This document shows, in pieces, positions 43,894-51,947 of a stretch of 64,000 nt of DNA (position 1 is its first letter; every line of letters begins with the position of its first letter). Where the stretch lies: the NCBI GenBank assembly GCA_034506255.1, contig JAPDPX010000001.1, forward strand, positions 248,001 through 312,000, read 5' to 3'. The translations under genes and the position numbers were made by a program. Under the pieces are notes generated by a model. That model made no database searches, had not been told where the DNA came from, and worked only from the letters and a program-made list of their open reading frames with translations. The DNA comes from a candidate division KSB1 bacterium (lineage in GTDB: Bacteria; Zhuqueibacterota; Zhuqueibacteria; Zhuqueibacterales; Zhuqueibacteraceae).

Positions 43894-44250
43894 ATGAAAG
43901 CACCAATTCTTTTTACCGGCGCCGTCTTTCTGTTGGCGGCGGGCTGTGTCAAATCGCCCAGCGCGTCGGATAACCGTCCACCCCAAATCACCCGTGTCGA
44001 CGTTGCCAATCCAGTCATTCGCGTCGGCCAATCCACCACGATTACATGCCGCGCAATAGATCCCGACAATGATGAACTCACTTACAAATGGGAAACCGCG
44101 AATGGCTTGGGATACATTCTCGGCAGTGGCGCAACGGTGAGATACGCCACCTCAGCGTGTTGTTCCGGCGCCAATCAGATAAAAGTTACGGTCTCTGATC
44201 CCAAGAACGCAAGTGATAGCAAGCAAGTCAACGTGGATGTGACTCCTTAG
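43894..44250 (+). CDS. small lipoprotein with a PKD/Ig-like domain
   Basis: A 118-residue exported protein. The signal peptide ends in the lipobox LAAGC, and the mature part is a single beta-sandwich similar to PKD or cadherin-like repeats: PPQITRVDVANPVIRVGQST, ITCRAIDPDNDELTYKWE, ANQIKVTVSDPKN and a closing strand. Such lipoproteins act at the cell surface or bind carbohydrate or protein. It is the first gene of the + strand cargo; the barrel gene follows after 12 bases. Confidence 0.75.
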   Translation: MKAPILFTGAVFLLAAGCVKSPSASDNRPPQITRVDVANPVIRVGQSTTITCRAIDPDNDELTYKWETANGLGYILGSGATVRYATSACCSGANQIKVTVSDPKNASDSKQVNVDVTP

Positions 44251-44262
44251 AAAGCAGCCAAC

Positions 44263-45189
44263 ATGCGAACCGTATTCATATTTTTCTTCGCCGCCACAAC
44301 GCTGTTTTGGACAGAGCACCTCGCCGCGCAAGGCTGCTGCACTGCTGGCTCGCCGTCGCTGGGCAGTTTGCAAACCGGCTTGCTCAGAAATCATCAACTC
44401 AGCTTTTCGGCAGCGTATGAATTTACCCGTTTGACGACGGCTTATCGAGGAACGCAAAAAATTCGTGACCCGCTTGGCCGCGAAGCCGAAGTCGGCAATC
44501 TTTCGGTGGAATTCGGCTACGGTTTGAGCGACCGTTTCTCTTTGCACCTCATCGGCAATTATTCCAACCGCCGCCGCGAAATCAATCTCAGCGATGGGGC
44601 TTCGTTTGTTTCGCAAGGTCGCGGATTCGGTGACTTGGTCGCCTTGCTCAAATTTGGCATCTGGCGGCTCGATCTTGCCAACCAACGCGAATTGGCGCTC
44701 GGTGTTGGCGTGAAAGCTCCCACCGGCCAATTTCGGCTGCGTGAAAACGGCGTCCGCCTTTCTTACGATTTGCAGCCGGGTACCGGCTCGTGGGACCCGC
44801 TCATTTGGCTTTACGCTTTCAAAGGCTTTTTGCCGCTGCGCTTCAATTTTTTCGGCAGCGCCACTTTGCGTTTTCCAATTGAAAATCCCGATGGCTATAA
44901 AATTGGCCGCGAGCTTTCTTATTTCGCCGGCGGCAGCTATCGCTGTTGTAATCCGCTTGATGTGCTTTTGCAAATTCGTGGCCGCCATACGAGCGAAGAT
45001 CATTTTCAGGGCTTCGAATTGCCCAGCACCGGCGGCACTTGGTTATTCTTTGTGCCGGCGATCAATCTGAATTTGACCAACCAACTTGCGCTGCAGGTGC
45101 AATATCAGCAGCCGCTTTATTTTGACGTCAACGGCCAGCAGATGGCGCAAGACCGCACCGTGGCGCTGGCAGTATTTTACCACAGGTGA
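44263..45189 (+). CDS. outer-membrane beta-barrel protein
   Basis: A 308-residue exported protein. The signal peptide (IFFFAATTLFWTEHLAAQG) is followed by CC and alternating barrel strands, ending in VALAVFYHR. Several GxGxx and aromatic strand ends (YGLSDRFSLHLIGNYS, WRLDLANQRELALGVGVKAPTG) look like transporter-type outer-membrane proteins found with metal genes. Function unknown. The next 61 codons after its stop TGA (45187-45189) stay open in the same frame. Confidence 0.75.
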   Translation: MRTVFIFFFAATTLFWTEHLAAQGCCTAGSPSLGSLQTGLLRNHQLSFSAAYEFTRLTTAYRGTQKIRDPLGREAEVGNLSVEFGYGLSDRFSLHLIGNYSNRRREINLSDGASFVSQGRGFGDLVALLKFGIWRLDLANQRELALGVGVKAPTGQFRLRENGVRLSYDLQPGTGSWDPLIWLYAFKGFLPLRFNFFGSATLRFPIENPDGYKIGRELSYFAGGSYRCCNPLDVLLQIRGRHTSEDHFQGFELPSTGGTWLFFVPAINLNLTNQLALQVQYQQPLYFDVNGQQMAQDRTVALAVFYHR

Positions 45190-45231
45190 AAAAATGTCAA
45201 AGAACAATATCCCGATTTTCCAATTGTCAAA

Positions 45232-45372
45232 GTGAAAACCTATCAGGATTTTCTCAACGTTTATCATCGACTCGGCATCAAGATCACCGTCAATGGCACG
45301 TGGAATGCGCTCACGCAAATTGAGAAAACGGTGAAAGGCAAAGAGCACATCATCCGATTGTCGAGCCGTTAA
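45232..45372 (+). other. short open segment in frame with the preceding barrel gene
   Basis: After the barrel gene's TGA the same frame stays open to TAA at 45372. From GTG at 45232 it reads VKTYQDFLNVYHRLGIKITV and ends IIRLSSR, 46 residues that look like a real protein rather than random codons. There is no ribosome site at the GTG. It may be a remnant of a decayed gene, or the product of stop readthrough. Confidence 0.3.
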
Positions 45373-45414
45373 ACTTGAAAGAGATGATCGCGCACATTAT
45401 GATGGCGGAGGTTT

Positions 45415-46104
45415 ATGTTGCTTGTTAACATGGAAATTTTGAACGATAATTTACTCCGTTGTGTGCCTGTACACGTTTTGGCGAAATGGCAAAATTCTTT
45501 ACAGCGCGAGCTGCTACTTAAGAAACGGGAAAAGCCGCTGGCTATTCTCTTTGCCGACATTGAAGGTTGCACGCGGCTCTGTGAAGATTTGCCGCCAAAA
45601 GAGATGAATGAGCTCATTGAGACCTATTTCTCTCGCTTCTTTGAAGTTGTTGAAGAATCTGGCGGAACGGTCAACGAGATCATGGGCGACGGCTTTATGG
45701 CCGTTTTTGAGGAGAATGATCTTCCCAAGAACATTCTCGCCGCCTCCGTTGCTGCATTGAATATTCAACGTCATGCCAATGAGCTGAACACACAAAGATC
45801 AAAAGAATATGAACCGGTTGTGGTCAACATCGGCATTCATGCCGGAATCGCCTTTGTCGGCTTCACAAAATTCCGAACTTCCGCTGGCGAACGCTGGACA
45901 TACACGGCATCCGGTACGGTCAGCAATATTGCGGCGCGGCTGTGCGCCTTGGCAACGAACGGTGGAATTTTGGTGAGTGACGCCGTTGCCGAAATCATCA
46001 AAACCCGTTATGCCTTGCACCCGCTGGGCCAGCAGAAACTGAAAAACGTAAGTCAACCTGTGTTCGTTTTCAAAATTGAGCAATCGACAACTACAAACAT
46101 TTAA
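45415..46104 (+). CDS. class III adenylate/guanylate cyclase-domain protein
   Basis: A 229-residue soluble protein with a single class III cyclase domain. AILFADIEGCTRLCEDLPP carries the first metal Asp, VNEIMGDGFMAVF the second, and GIHAGIAFVGF and TYTASGTVSNIAARLCALA match the family core. Whether it makes cAMP or cGMP is not clear. No sensory domain is attached. GGAGG lies 3 bases before the ATG at 45415, so a start at ATG 45430 (MEILND) is also possible. It stands between metal-handling genes, with no known link. Confidence 0.85.
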   Translation: MLLVNMEILNDNLLRCVPVHVLAKWQNSLQRELLLKKREKPLAILFADIEGCTRLCEDLPPKEMNELIETYFSRFFEVVEESGGTVNEIMGDGFMAVFEENDLPKNILAASVAALNIQRHANELNTQRSKEYEPVVVNIGIHAGIAFVGFTKFRTSAGERWTYTASGTVSNIAARLCALATNGGILVSDAVAEIIKTRYALHPLGQQKLKNVSQPVFVFKIEQSTTTNI

Positions 46105-46122
46105 ACCTATCAAGGAGCAACT

Positions 46123-46497
46123 ATGAAAATCATCATTTCCATCTTCGTGTTACTGGTTGCCGCCAGTTTGTTGTTCGCCGCTGGTGACAAAGAGAAAAAG
46201 ACCGCGACGAAACTCGAGTTGAAAATCTCCGGCATGACTTGCGCTGATTGCGCATCGCACGTCGAAAAAGCCATTCGCCGTGACAAGAACGTTGCGGAGG
46301 CGCAAGTAAACTGGAAGGAAGGTCTCGCCGTCGTCCAATTCAAAGAGAAAGTCGAGGCCAACGCCAGCCTGCCGCTGTTTGCGGAATTGAAGAAGGCCGG
46401 TTACACGATGGAAGAAATCAAGGACGAAAGCGGCGCGCGATGGTCGATCAAGATGACCTGTTGCGGCCCGAACGTGTGCAAAATTGGCGAAAAGTAA
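46123..46497 (+). CDS. periplasmic MerP-like heavy-metal-binding protein
   Basis: A 124-residue exported protein. The signal peptide (IIISIFVLLVAASLLFAAG) precedes an HMA domain with GMTCADCASHVEKAIR (metal CxxC) and ELKKAGYTMEEI. Two more Cys lie in TCCGPNVCKIG at the C terminus. In mercury operons MerP traps Hg(II) and hands it to MerT. AAGGAG lies 5 bases before the ATG. The MerT-MerP fusion and an ArsR regulator follow. Confidence 0.85.
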   Translation: MKIIISIFVLLVAASLLFAAGDKEKKTATKLELKISGMTCADCASHVEKAIRRDKNVAEAQVNWKEGLAVVQFKEKVEANASLPLFAELKKAGYTMEEIKDESGARWSIKMTCCGPNVCKIGEK

Positions 46498-46631
46498 ATC
46501 AGACAAAGTTGGCGCAACAATTTTTTAGTTCAGTTGTCAAAGAACTGCATTCATTGAATGAACGCCGACCCGTAAATTTCGTTTGACGTTCTTTCTTTAA
46601 CAACAGGCTTTGAAATGAAACCGGATGACCC

Positions 46632-47036
46632 ATGAAAAAAATCCATGTCGAAGGAAAACTTTGCATCGGCCCGAATTTTTCCAAAGCCGAATTTGCTCTG
46701 ATCAAACGCAATCTCGCCAGCCAAAAAGGCTTGGAAACTTTGGCCGATTTGCTGGCGGTGGCGGGCAATAGCCAGCGGTTGAAAATCTTGTATCTGTTGC
46801 ACGCGCATCGCGAGATGTGCGTTTGCGATCTGGCCGAAGTGCTGGAGTTGACCGATTCCGCCGCTTCGCAGCATTTGCGCAAGCTCAAAGATAAAAATCT
46901 GGTCAAAACTCGGCGCGAAGGCCAAACCATTTTTTATTCGCTGGTGCCGAACGTTTTTACCGCTCATTTGGCAGATCTGTTTTCTCAAGATGAAACCAAA
47001 GAACGACACGCTTTCGTTTTGAATGAAAGGAGCTAA
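46632..47036 (+). CDS. ArsR/SmtB-family metal-responsive repressor
   Basis: A 134-residue winged-helix regulator. LADLLAVAGNSQRLKILYLL precedes EMCVCDLAEVLELTDSAAS, with the metal-binding CVC in the alpha-3 helix, and QHLRKLKDKNLVKTRREGQTIFYSLVP is the DNA-binding wing. Hg, As, Cd or Pb could be the effector. It lies directly ahead of the MerT-MerP fusion (4 bases), so it probably controls that gene and its neighbours by leaving an operator when metal binds. Confidence 0.9.
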   Translation: MKKIHVEGKLCIGPNFSKAEFALIKRNLASQKGLETLADLLAVAGNSQRLKILYLLHAHREMCVCDLAEVLELTDSAASQHLRKLKDKNLVKTRREGQTIFYSLVPNVFTAHLADLFSQDETKERHAFVLNERS

Positions 47037-47039
47037 TAT

Positions 47040-47636
47040 ATGCAAAAAACCGCTTTATCAACCGTTGGAAGTGTTGTGACCGCAATCTTTGCTTCACTTT
47101 GTTGTATTGGGCCAGCAGTTTTGGCGATTGTCGGCGCTGGAAGCCTCAGTGCTTTTGCCGCCTTTGAAAAATATCGTCTCTATTTCATCGGGATAACCGC
47201 CGTCTTGCTTGGTGCGGCTTTTTATCTCACCTACCGCAAGCGTCCCGACGAGTCGGGAAAATGCGAAGACGGCTCGTGCAAAATAGAAGGCGCGGGCAAA
47301 TGGAACAAGATAGGCGTTTGGAGCGCGACAATTATTGCCGCTCTCGCTATAGCCTACCCTTATCTCGCCATGAAGCCATCCCCTGCAAACAACACCGCGT
47401 TTGCACCGAAAGCCAATGTGGTTTTGAAGATTGAGGGCATGACTTGCAACGCGTGTGCGACAAGAATACAAGACACACTTTCCGACATCAAAGGTGTGCA
47501 TAGCGTGAGCGTGGAACAAGAAACAAAAAAAGCTCGCGTCGCCTATGACTCTTCGCTCGTCGCGCCAGACGTGCTTGTTAACCGTGTCAATGAAATCGGT
47601 TATACCGCCATGCTTTCTCAAAAAAAAGGAGAATAA
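47040..47636 (+). CDS. MerT-MerP fusion mercuric transporter
   Basis: A 198-residue membrane protein with three TM helices and a C-terminal HMA domain. FASLCCIGPAVLAIVGAG has the paired Cys of MerT TM1, CEDGSCK lies in the cytoplasmic loop, and VLKIEGMTCNACATRIQDTL is the HMA (MerP-like) domain ending with NEIGYTAML. This fused form occurs in several phyla. AAGGAG lies 8 bases before the ATG. No mercuric reductase (merA) is in the window. Confidence 0.9.
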   Translation: MQKTALSTVGSVVTAIFASLCCIGPAVLAIVGAGSLSAFAAFEKYRLYFIGITAVLLGAAFYLTYRKRPDESGKCEDGSCKIEGAGKWNKIGVWSATIIAALAIAYPYLAMKPSPANNTAFAPKANVVLKIEGMTCNACATRIQDTLSDIKGVHSVSVEQETKKARVAYDSSLVAPDVLVNRVNEIGYTAMLSQKKGE

Positions 47637-47637
47637 C

Positions 47638-48180
47638 ATGAACTCCTGTTGCACACAGCCTCTCGACGTGATTGCCGCCGACAAGCATCACCATGAAGAA
47701 AGTTGTTGTCTCGTGACGGAGAAAACGCCCGCGCCGGCAAGAATGGAGTGTCCAGTTTCCGGAACGCTTTCACGCAAGATTCAACGCCGAACGCTGGAAC
47801 ATTTGCTGAAACCTGAGAAGCTTGGTTCCCTGCGTCATGTGCAATATTACTATTGCAAGGAACCCACCTGCAACGTGGTTTATTTCTCCAACGCGAATGT
47901 GCCTTTCTTTACTACAGATGATGTGGCGGTAAAAGTGTTTGTCAAAGATCAGGGTGACGACGTTCCTGTTTGCTACTGTTTCAATTGGACACGTGCTCGT
48001 ATCAAACAAGAGATTAGAGAAACTGAAAAATCCACCGCTGCTATAGAAATTGCCCGCGAGATTAAAGCCGGTACCTGCGCCTGCGACATCAAAAATCCCA
48101 AGGGTGAATGCTGTTTGGGCGATGTCAATACATTTGTCAAAGAAGTGCTGGCTCATCCGCCGAAAAGGAGATCTGAATGA
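47638..48180 (+). CDS. putative iron-sulfur/zinc metallochaperone (CopZ-like N-domain type)
   Basis: A 180-residue Cys-rich protein. CCTQPLDVIA, EESCCLVTE, MECPVSGTLSRKIQRRTLEH, YYYCKEPTCNVVYF and CYCFNWTRARI match the [2Fe-2S]/zinc domain of CopZ-type metallochaperones, and CACDIKNPKGECCLG is a further Cys set. No HMA domain is attached. The ATG at 47638 follows AAAGGAG. The upstream extension of the open frame is not translated. It sits in the metal cluster, so Hg or Cu transfer is likely, though not shown. Confidence 0.8.
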   Translation: MNSCCTQPLDVIAADKHHHEESCCLVTEKTPAPARMECPVSGTLSRKIQRRTLEHLLKPEKLGSLRHVQYYYCKEPTCNVVYFSNANVPFFTTDDVAVKVFVKDQGDDVPVCYCFNWTRARIKQEIRETEKSTAAIEIAREIKAGTCACDIKNPKGECCLGDVNTFVKEVLAHPPKRRSE

Positions 48181-48335
48181 TTTTAAAGAACGTGAAACGA
48201 TTACTATTGGTCGCGCCGTTGCTGGGTCTTCTGGTTCTCGCAGCCGGATTTCTTTATATGAAAAGAGCGGTCAAGAGCTTTTCCTCGACGTACCGACGTT
48301 CGAACGAGAAACCCGAGAACTGCTCGAATAAATAA
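48177..48335 (+). CDS. 52-residue single-TM protein
   Basis: A short gene overlapping the previous stop as ATGA. It encodes MILKNVKRLLLVAPLLGLLV followed by LAAGFLYMKRAVKSFSSTYR, a hydrophobic helix with a basic tail and one late Cys. The coupling and frame support expression. It ends the + strand cargo and converges on the alpha-subunit gene of the Mo enzyme. No family recognised. Confidence 0.5.
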   Translation: MILKNVKRLLLVAPLLGLLVLAAGFLYMKRAVKSFSSTYRRSNEKPENCSNK

Positions 48336-48379
48336 AGTGACGCTGAACACGCAACTCTAATCAAACAACCCCAAAACCA

Positions 48380-51300
48380 TCATTCCGAAATCGCAACCAA
48401 CTCTCCCGCAATATACTTCTCCATAAACTCGCTCTCATTATCCGGCGTAAATCCTGTTGTTGCGGGGAACCAAACGCCGATGCCGTTCATGCCGCCGTCT
48501 TCGGCTTTGGTGACGCGCACCAGCGTTTCCTTCGGCACGGTGTTGAGCGCGTGGTTGTCCGCCTCGCCGCCGAAGATGAAGCCCATCGTCGCTTTGGCCT
48601 TGTGAAAGAGGCTGTCGGTTTGGTGCATCGGCATGTGCCAGTTGCGCGTGATCGACTGCTGCGAGCCATAGCGCAGATTCGACTGATAGCCGGTGTTCTC
48701 CGACAGCGCGCGGCCATCGGGCCGCGTCTCATGCGCGCGTACGCTCTTTTCCGTGGCGATGAACGGCGCATGCTTCATCATCACAATGTTGTACGGATAC
48801 GCGTGATTGTATTTCACGCGCAACATGCAGCGCGAGACGCGATAGAAAAACTCGTCCGGCTTCGCGCCGATGTAAGGCCGGTCCGCGGGATTGGCATCGA
48901 CGTAAACGTAATCGCCGTCGTTGATGCCGAGATCGCGCGCCGCCTGCGGATTGATGTGAAGCTGATGCTCGCCCACGCTCGGCGCACGTTTGTCCAGCCG
49001 ATACGGATCGCCGAAGTTGGAATCATACAGCATGTGCCAATCCACGTTCGACCAACTGCTGTGCACGCGATGCCGCGTCTTCGGCGTCAGGCAGTAGAAT
49101 TGGAAACCCTTTTCCCAGAGAAAATTCTTCGTTGTCTTCACTTGACTCCACGGCATTTTGACATTGCGAATCGTGCGCTCGTCCCAATGCTGTGCTGTCA
49201 GCGGAATGCCGTAATCATCGGGACGAATGAATGGATTGGAGCTCACGATCACATTCGGCAAATACGGTGTGGCCTCCGGGCCTTCGCGATGCACGATGAA
49301 ATTCTCGCCGTACTCGATGGCTTCGGGAATATCGGCATACGCGTGCAAGCGTCCTGTGTCGGTAAGGAACGGCTCGCTGTACTTGATCTGTTCGAAGAAC
49401 GGAATGCGTGGATAGGTGCGGAACAACATCAGCGCGCCGCCGGGAGGGCCATACTTACCGGCCATGATGTCCGCAAGTTTGTATCCGGCGGTCGTCGTGC
49501 TCGTATCGAGCAGGCGCTGCAAATAAACGCTGCGTTTGCCTTCATATTCGAATTTGAAATAATCTTCGAAGCGTTTTTCGCCGGTGACCTTCGCCAAACT
49601 TTTTGCAATGCCGGCGAGAATCGTCAAATCATCCTTGCTGTCGAACACCGGCGGGATGCCGCCCTTCCAAATTTGCAAGAAGGGATTGGAGCAGCTCGCA
49701 GTGACTTCCAAATCTTCAAACTCCAGCCATGAGTTGGCAGGCAGCGCAAGATCGGCATATTCGATCGAAGCGGTCATCTGAATATCCAGCGAAACGATCA
49801 TTTCGATATTCGGATTGACGTTCTTGATCATCTCGTATGCCCACTTGGCATTGTTGATGAGATTGACGTTGTTGAAGATCAACGCCTTCGTCGGCGTCGG
49901 CATGTGGCTGTTGCCGGTGAAATTTTTGCGGCCATATTTCGGCGTCTCCACGATCAACGCCTTGTCGCCGTGATTCCAATACGCCGGCTCTTCATCTTTC
50001 GTGTACGCATGCGTTTTGACCGCTTTGCCGGGTGCATTGGGATCGAGATTCGGCTCGAACGGGTCCTCGGCAACCCAGCCTTTGAAACCGGGGCCGGTCC
50101 ACGGTGAGCCTTGAAAGAGCGCGGCTTTGTAATTGCCCGCCCACGTGTGGCAACCCGCGCCGGGCTTGCCGATGTTGCCCGTGAGCATCAGCGGCAAATA
50201 CGCGGCGCGGTTCATCTCCGTCGCGTGGAACCAGTGATTGATGCCCTCGCCCTGATGAATCGCCACCGGCTTCATCGTCGCCATGTCCTGCGCCAATTGC
50301 GCGATGAGATTTTTCGGTGCTTGGGTGATCTCAGCAACGGTATCGAGAACGTAATCTTTCAGATGCACTTGATAGAGTGTCCACAGCGTGGCGACTTCGA
50401 CTTCCTTGCCGTCGACGAGTTTGATTTTGAACGTGCCGTCCAACACCGGATCGATGCCTTTTCTCTCCAGCGTTTCACCGACATCATCTCGCGTCACCGC
50501 CACGGCTTTGTTCGTTTTCGCATCCCACACCACGTAGTCGCCGAGCTTGTCATGCTGCTCTTTGGTGAAGCCCTGAATTTTCATCGAGGGGCCGTCGGGC
50601 TTGAGATCGCTTTGATAATTCGGAAAAACTTCGGCAGCGCGCAGGCGTTTGAGATTGTCTTTGCGCACCAGCAGCGGCAGATCGGTGAATTGTTTGATGA
50701 ATTTTTCGTCGTACCATTTGTTGTCGACCATGATTTTGGTGACGCCGAGCCACAGCGCGGCATCGGTGGCCGGGCGAATGGGAATCCAATAATCGGCCTT
50801 CGTTGACGGCGGGCCATATTCCGGTGCAATCACCACGATCTTCGCGCCACGCTCCATGCACTCGATGAACCAGTGCGAATCGGTGAGCTTGTTCTCCACC
50901 AAATTCTTGCCGTCCATGATGATCAGCTTGGAGAAGCGCAGGTCGTTGAAATCACAATCGGAGGTTTGCAAGCCATGCACCCAGGGATGGCCGGGGGCTT
51001 GATCGCCGTGCCAGGTGTAATTCGACCAGTTGCGTCCGGCGAGCGCCTTGTCCGGCCCGACGCCGCGGATCTTGGCATCGAGCAGCGCGAGCGAATTATT
51101 CAAACGGTACATACCGTATTTGCCGAGCACACCCAAGAGGCCCATGCCGCCGCGCATCTTCACGCAACGCGTGCCGGCGCCTTGCGTGGCTTCGACCATC
51201 TCCGGCTGATAGCCTTGGCTGAGCAAACGCTTTTTGCCCTCTTCGCCGCTGTAGCGCGTGGAAATAGCGACGAGCGCTTTGGCAATATTGTCAAACGCAT

Positions 51301-51850
51301 CTTCCCAGGAAATTTGTACAAACTCATCATCACCGCGACTGTCGAATTTATATTTCGATTTTAATTCCGGCGTGAGCGCGGGAAATCCGGCATCGGCCCA
51401 GGCTTTCCAGCCTTTGCGTACGATGGGATGCTTCAAACGATACGGCCCGTAAATGACGCGATGAAACGTGTAGCCCTTGGCGCACTGGCGCGGGTTCCAA
51501 TTGTTGGTCGCGTGATTGCCGTAAATGTCGCTGTAGTTTTGATAATCATAGGTCGCGCCCAGCCGCGTGACAATGCCGTTGCGCACATACGCGCGCACGC
51601 GGCAGGCATGCGTATCGTTTGGCGAGCACACCCAGTCGAACCACGAATCGTATTTGTACTGATCACGATAAATTTTTTCCCAATTGCGATCGATTTGGCC
51701 GGCGAGGGGATTTTGCTCCGGATCCGCCGTGGCGAGCAGATTGAGTGGCAGCCCCATGTTGAGAACGGTAGTTCCCGCGCCAACGCCCAGCCAGCGCAGA
51801 AAGGCGCGGCGGTTCATGGTGCCAAAGTCTTTGAAGTTTTGGTCGGACAT
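48380..51850 (-). CDS. molybdopterin alpha subunit of a class II DMSO-reductase-family enzyme (EbdA-like)
   Basis: A 1156-residue Mo-bis-MGD subunit. The Tat signal has NRRAFLRW (residues 13-20). Cys75, Asp79, Cys83 and Cys123 (CSPNDTHAC and WNPRQC) are at the FS0 cluster positions, and Asp324 in KLTDSHWF is at the Mo-ligand position of NarG Asp222. The WNPRQCAKGYTFHRVIYGPYR segment is typical of ethylbenzene dehydrogenase, dimethylsulfide dehydrogenase, selenate and chlorate reductases, so the substrate is unresolved. Benzoyl-CoA genes nearby favour an aromatic or alkylbenzene dehydrogenase, but this is inference. GAGGAGA lies 6 bases before the ATG. Confidence 0.92.
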   Translation of the reverse strand: MSDQNFKDFGTMNRRAFLRWLGVGAGTTVLNMGLPLNLLATADPEQNPLAGQIDRNWEKIYRDQYKYDSWFDWVCSPNDTHACRVRAYVRNGIVTRLGATYDYQNYSDIYGNHATNNWNPRQCAKGYTFHRVIYGPYRLKHPIVRKGWKAWADAGFPALTPELKSKYKFDSRGDDEFVQISWEDAFDNIAKALVAISTRYSGEEGKKRLLSQGYQPEMVEATQGAGTRCVKMRGGMGLLGVLGKYGMYRLNNSLALLDAKIRGVGPDKALAGRNWSNYTWHGDQAPGHPWVHGLQTSDCDFNDLRFSKLIIMDGKNLVENKLTDSHWFIECMERGAKIVVIAPEYGPPSTKADYWIPIRPATDAALWLGVTKIMVDNKWYDEKFIKQFTDLPLLVRKDNLKRLRAAEVFPNYQSDLKPDGPSMKIQGFTKEQHDKLGDYVVWDAKTNKAVAVTRDDVGETLERKGIDPVLDGTFKIKLVDGKEVEVATLWTLYQVHLKDYVLDTVAEITQAPKNLIAQLAQDMATMKPVAIHQGEGINHWFHATEMNRAAYLPLMLTGNIGKPGAGCHTWAGNYKAALFQGSPWTGPGFKGWVAEDPFEPNLDPNAPGKAVKTHAYTKDEEPAYWNHGDKALIVETPKYGRKNFTGNSHMPTPTKALIFNNVNLINNAKWAYEMIKNVNPNIEMIVSLDIQMTASIEYADLALPANSWLEFEDLEVTASCSNPFLQIWKGGIPPVFDSKDDLTILAGIAKSLAKVTGEKRFEDYFKFEYEGKRSVYLQRLLDTSTTTAGYKLADIMAGKYGPPGGALMLFRTYPRIPFFEQIKYSEPFLTDTGRLHAYADIPEAIEYGENFIVHREGPEATPYLPNVIVSSNPFIRPDDYGIPLTAQHWDERTIRNVKMPWSQVKTTKNFLWEKGFQFYCLTPKTRHRVHSSWSNVDWHMLYDSNFGDPYRLDKRAPSVGEHQLHINPQAARDLGINDGDYVYVDANPADRPYIGAKPDEFFYRVSRCMLRVKYNHAYPYNIVMMKHAPFIATEKSVRAHETRPDGRALSENTGYQSNLRYGSQQSITRNWHMPMHQTDSLFHKAKATMGFIFGGEADNHALNTVPKETLVRVTKAEDGGMNGIGVWFPATTGFTPDNESEFMEKYIAGELVAISE

Positions 51851-51866
51851 AAGGCTTCTCCTCGTT

Positions 51867-51936
51867 GCTCCTACTCCTACTCATACTCGCATTCAAAACT
51901 GATAAAGGCGAGTAAGAGTACAAGTAGGAGTGAGAG
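51867..51936. repeat. GAGTAR hexamer repeats arranged as an inverted repeat
   Basis: GCTCCTACTCCTACTCATAC then TCGC (51867-51890) faces GCGAGTAAGAGTACAAGTAG then GAGTGAGAG (51908-51936). On the minus (sense) strand the tract reads GAGTATGAGTAGGAGTAGGA just before the alpha gene. Related tracts lie at 56479-56516 and 61994-62141. Confidence 0.8.
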
Positions 51937-51947
51937 AATGATAGGAT

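Noticed and set aside
48050..48331. A 93-codon plus-strand frame overlapping the metallochaperone gene end
   Set aside because: It is out of frame with both the metallochaperone and the coupled 52-residue gene at 48177 and has no start signal or motif.
41032..51850. Alpha and beta subunits as an ordinary NarGH nitrate reductase
   Set aside because: The alpha subunit is exported by Tat, has the class II CSPNDTHAC segment, and the gamma is EbdC-like rather than NarI. A periplasmic nitrate-reducing variant cannot be fully excluded.
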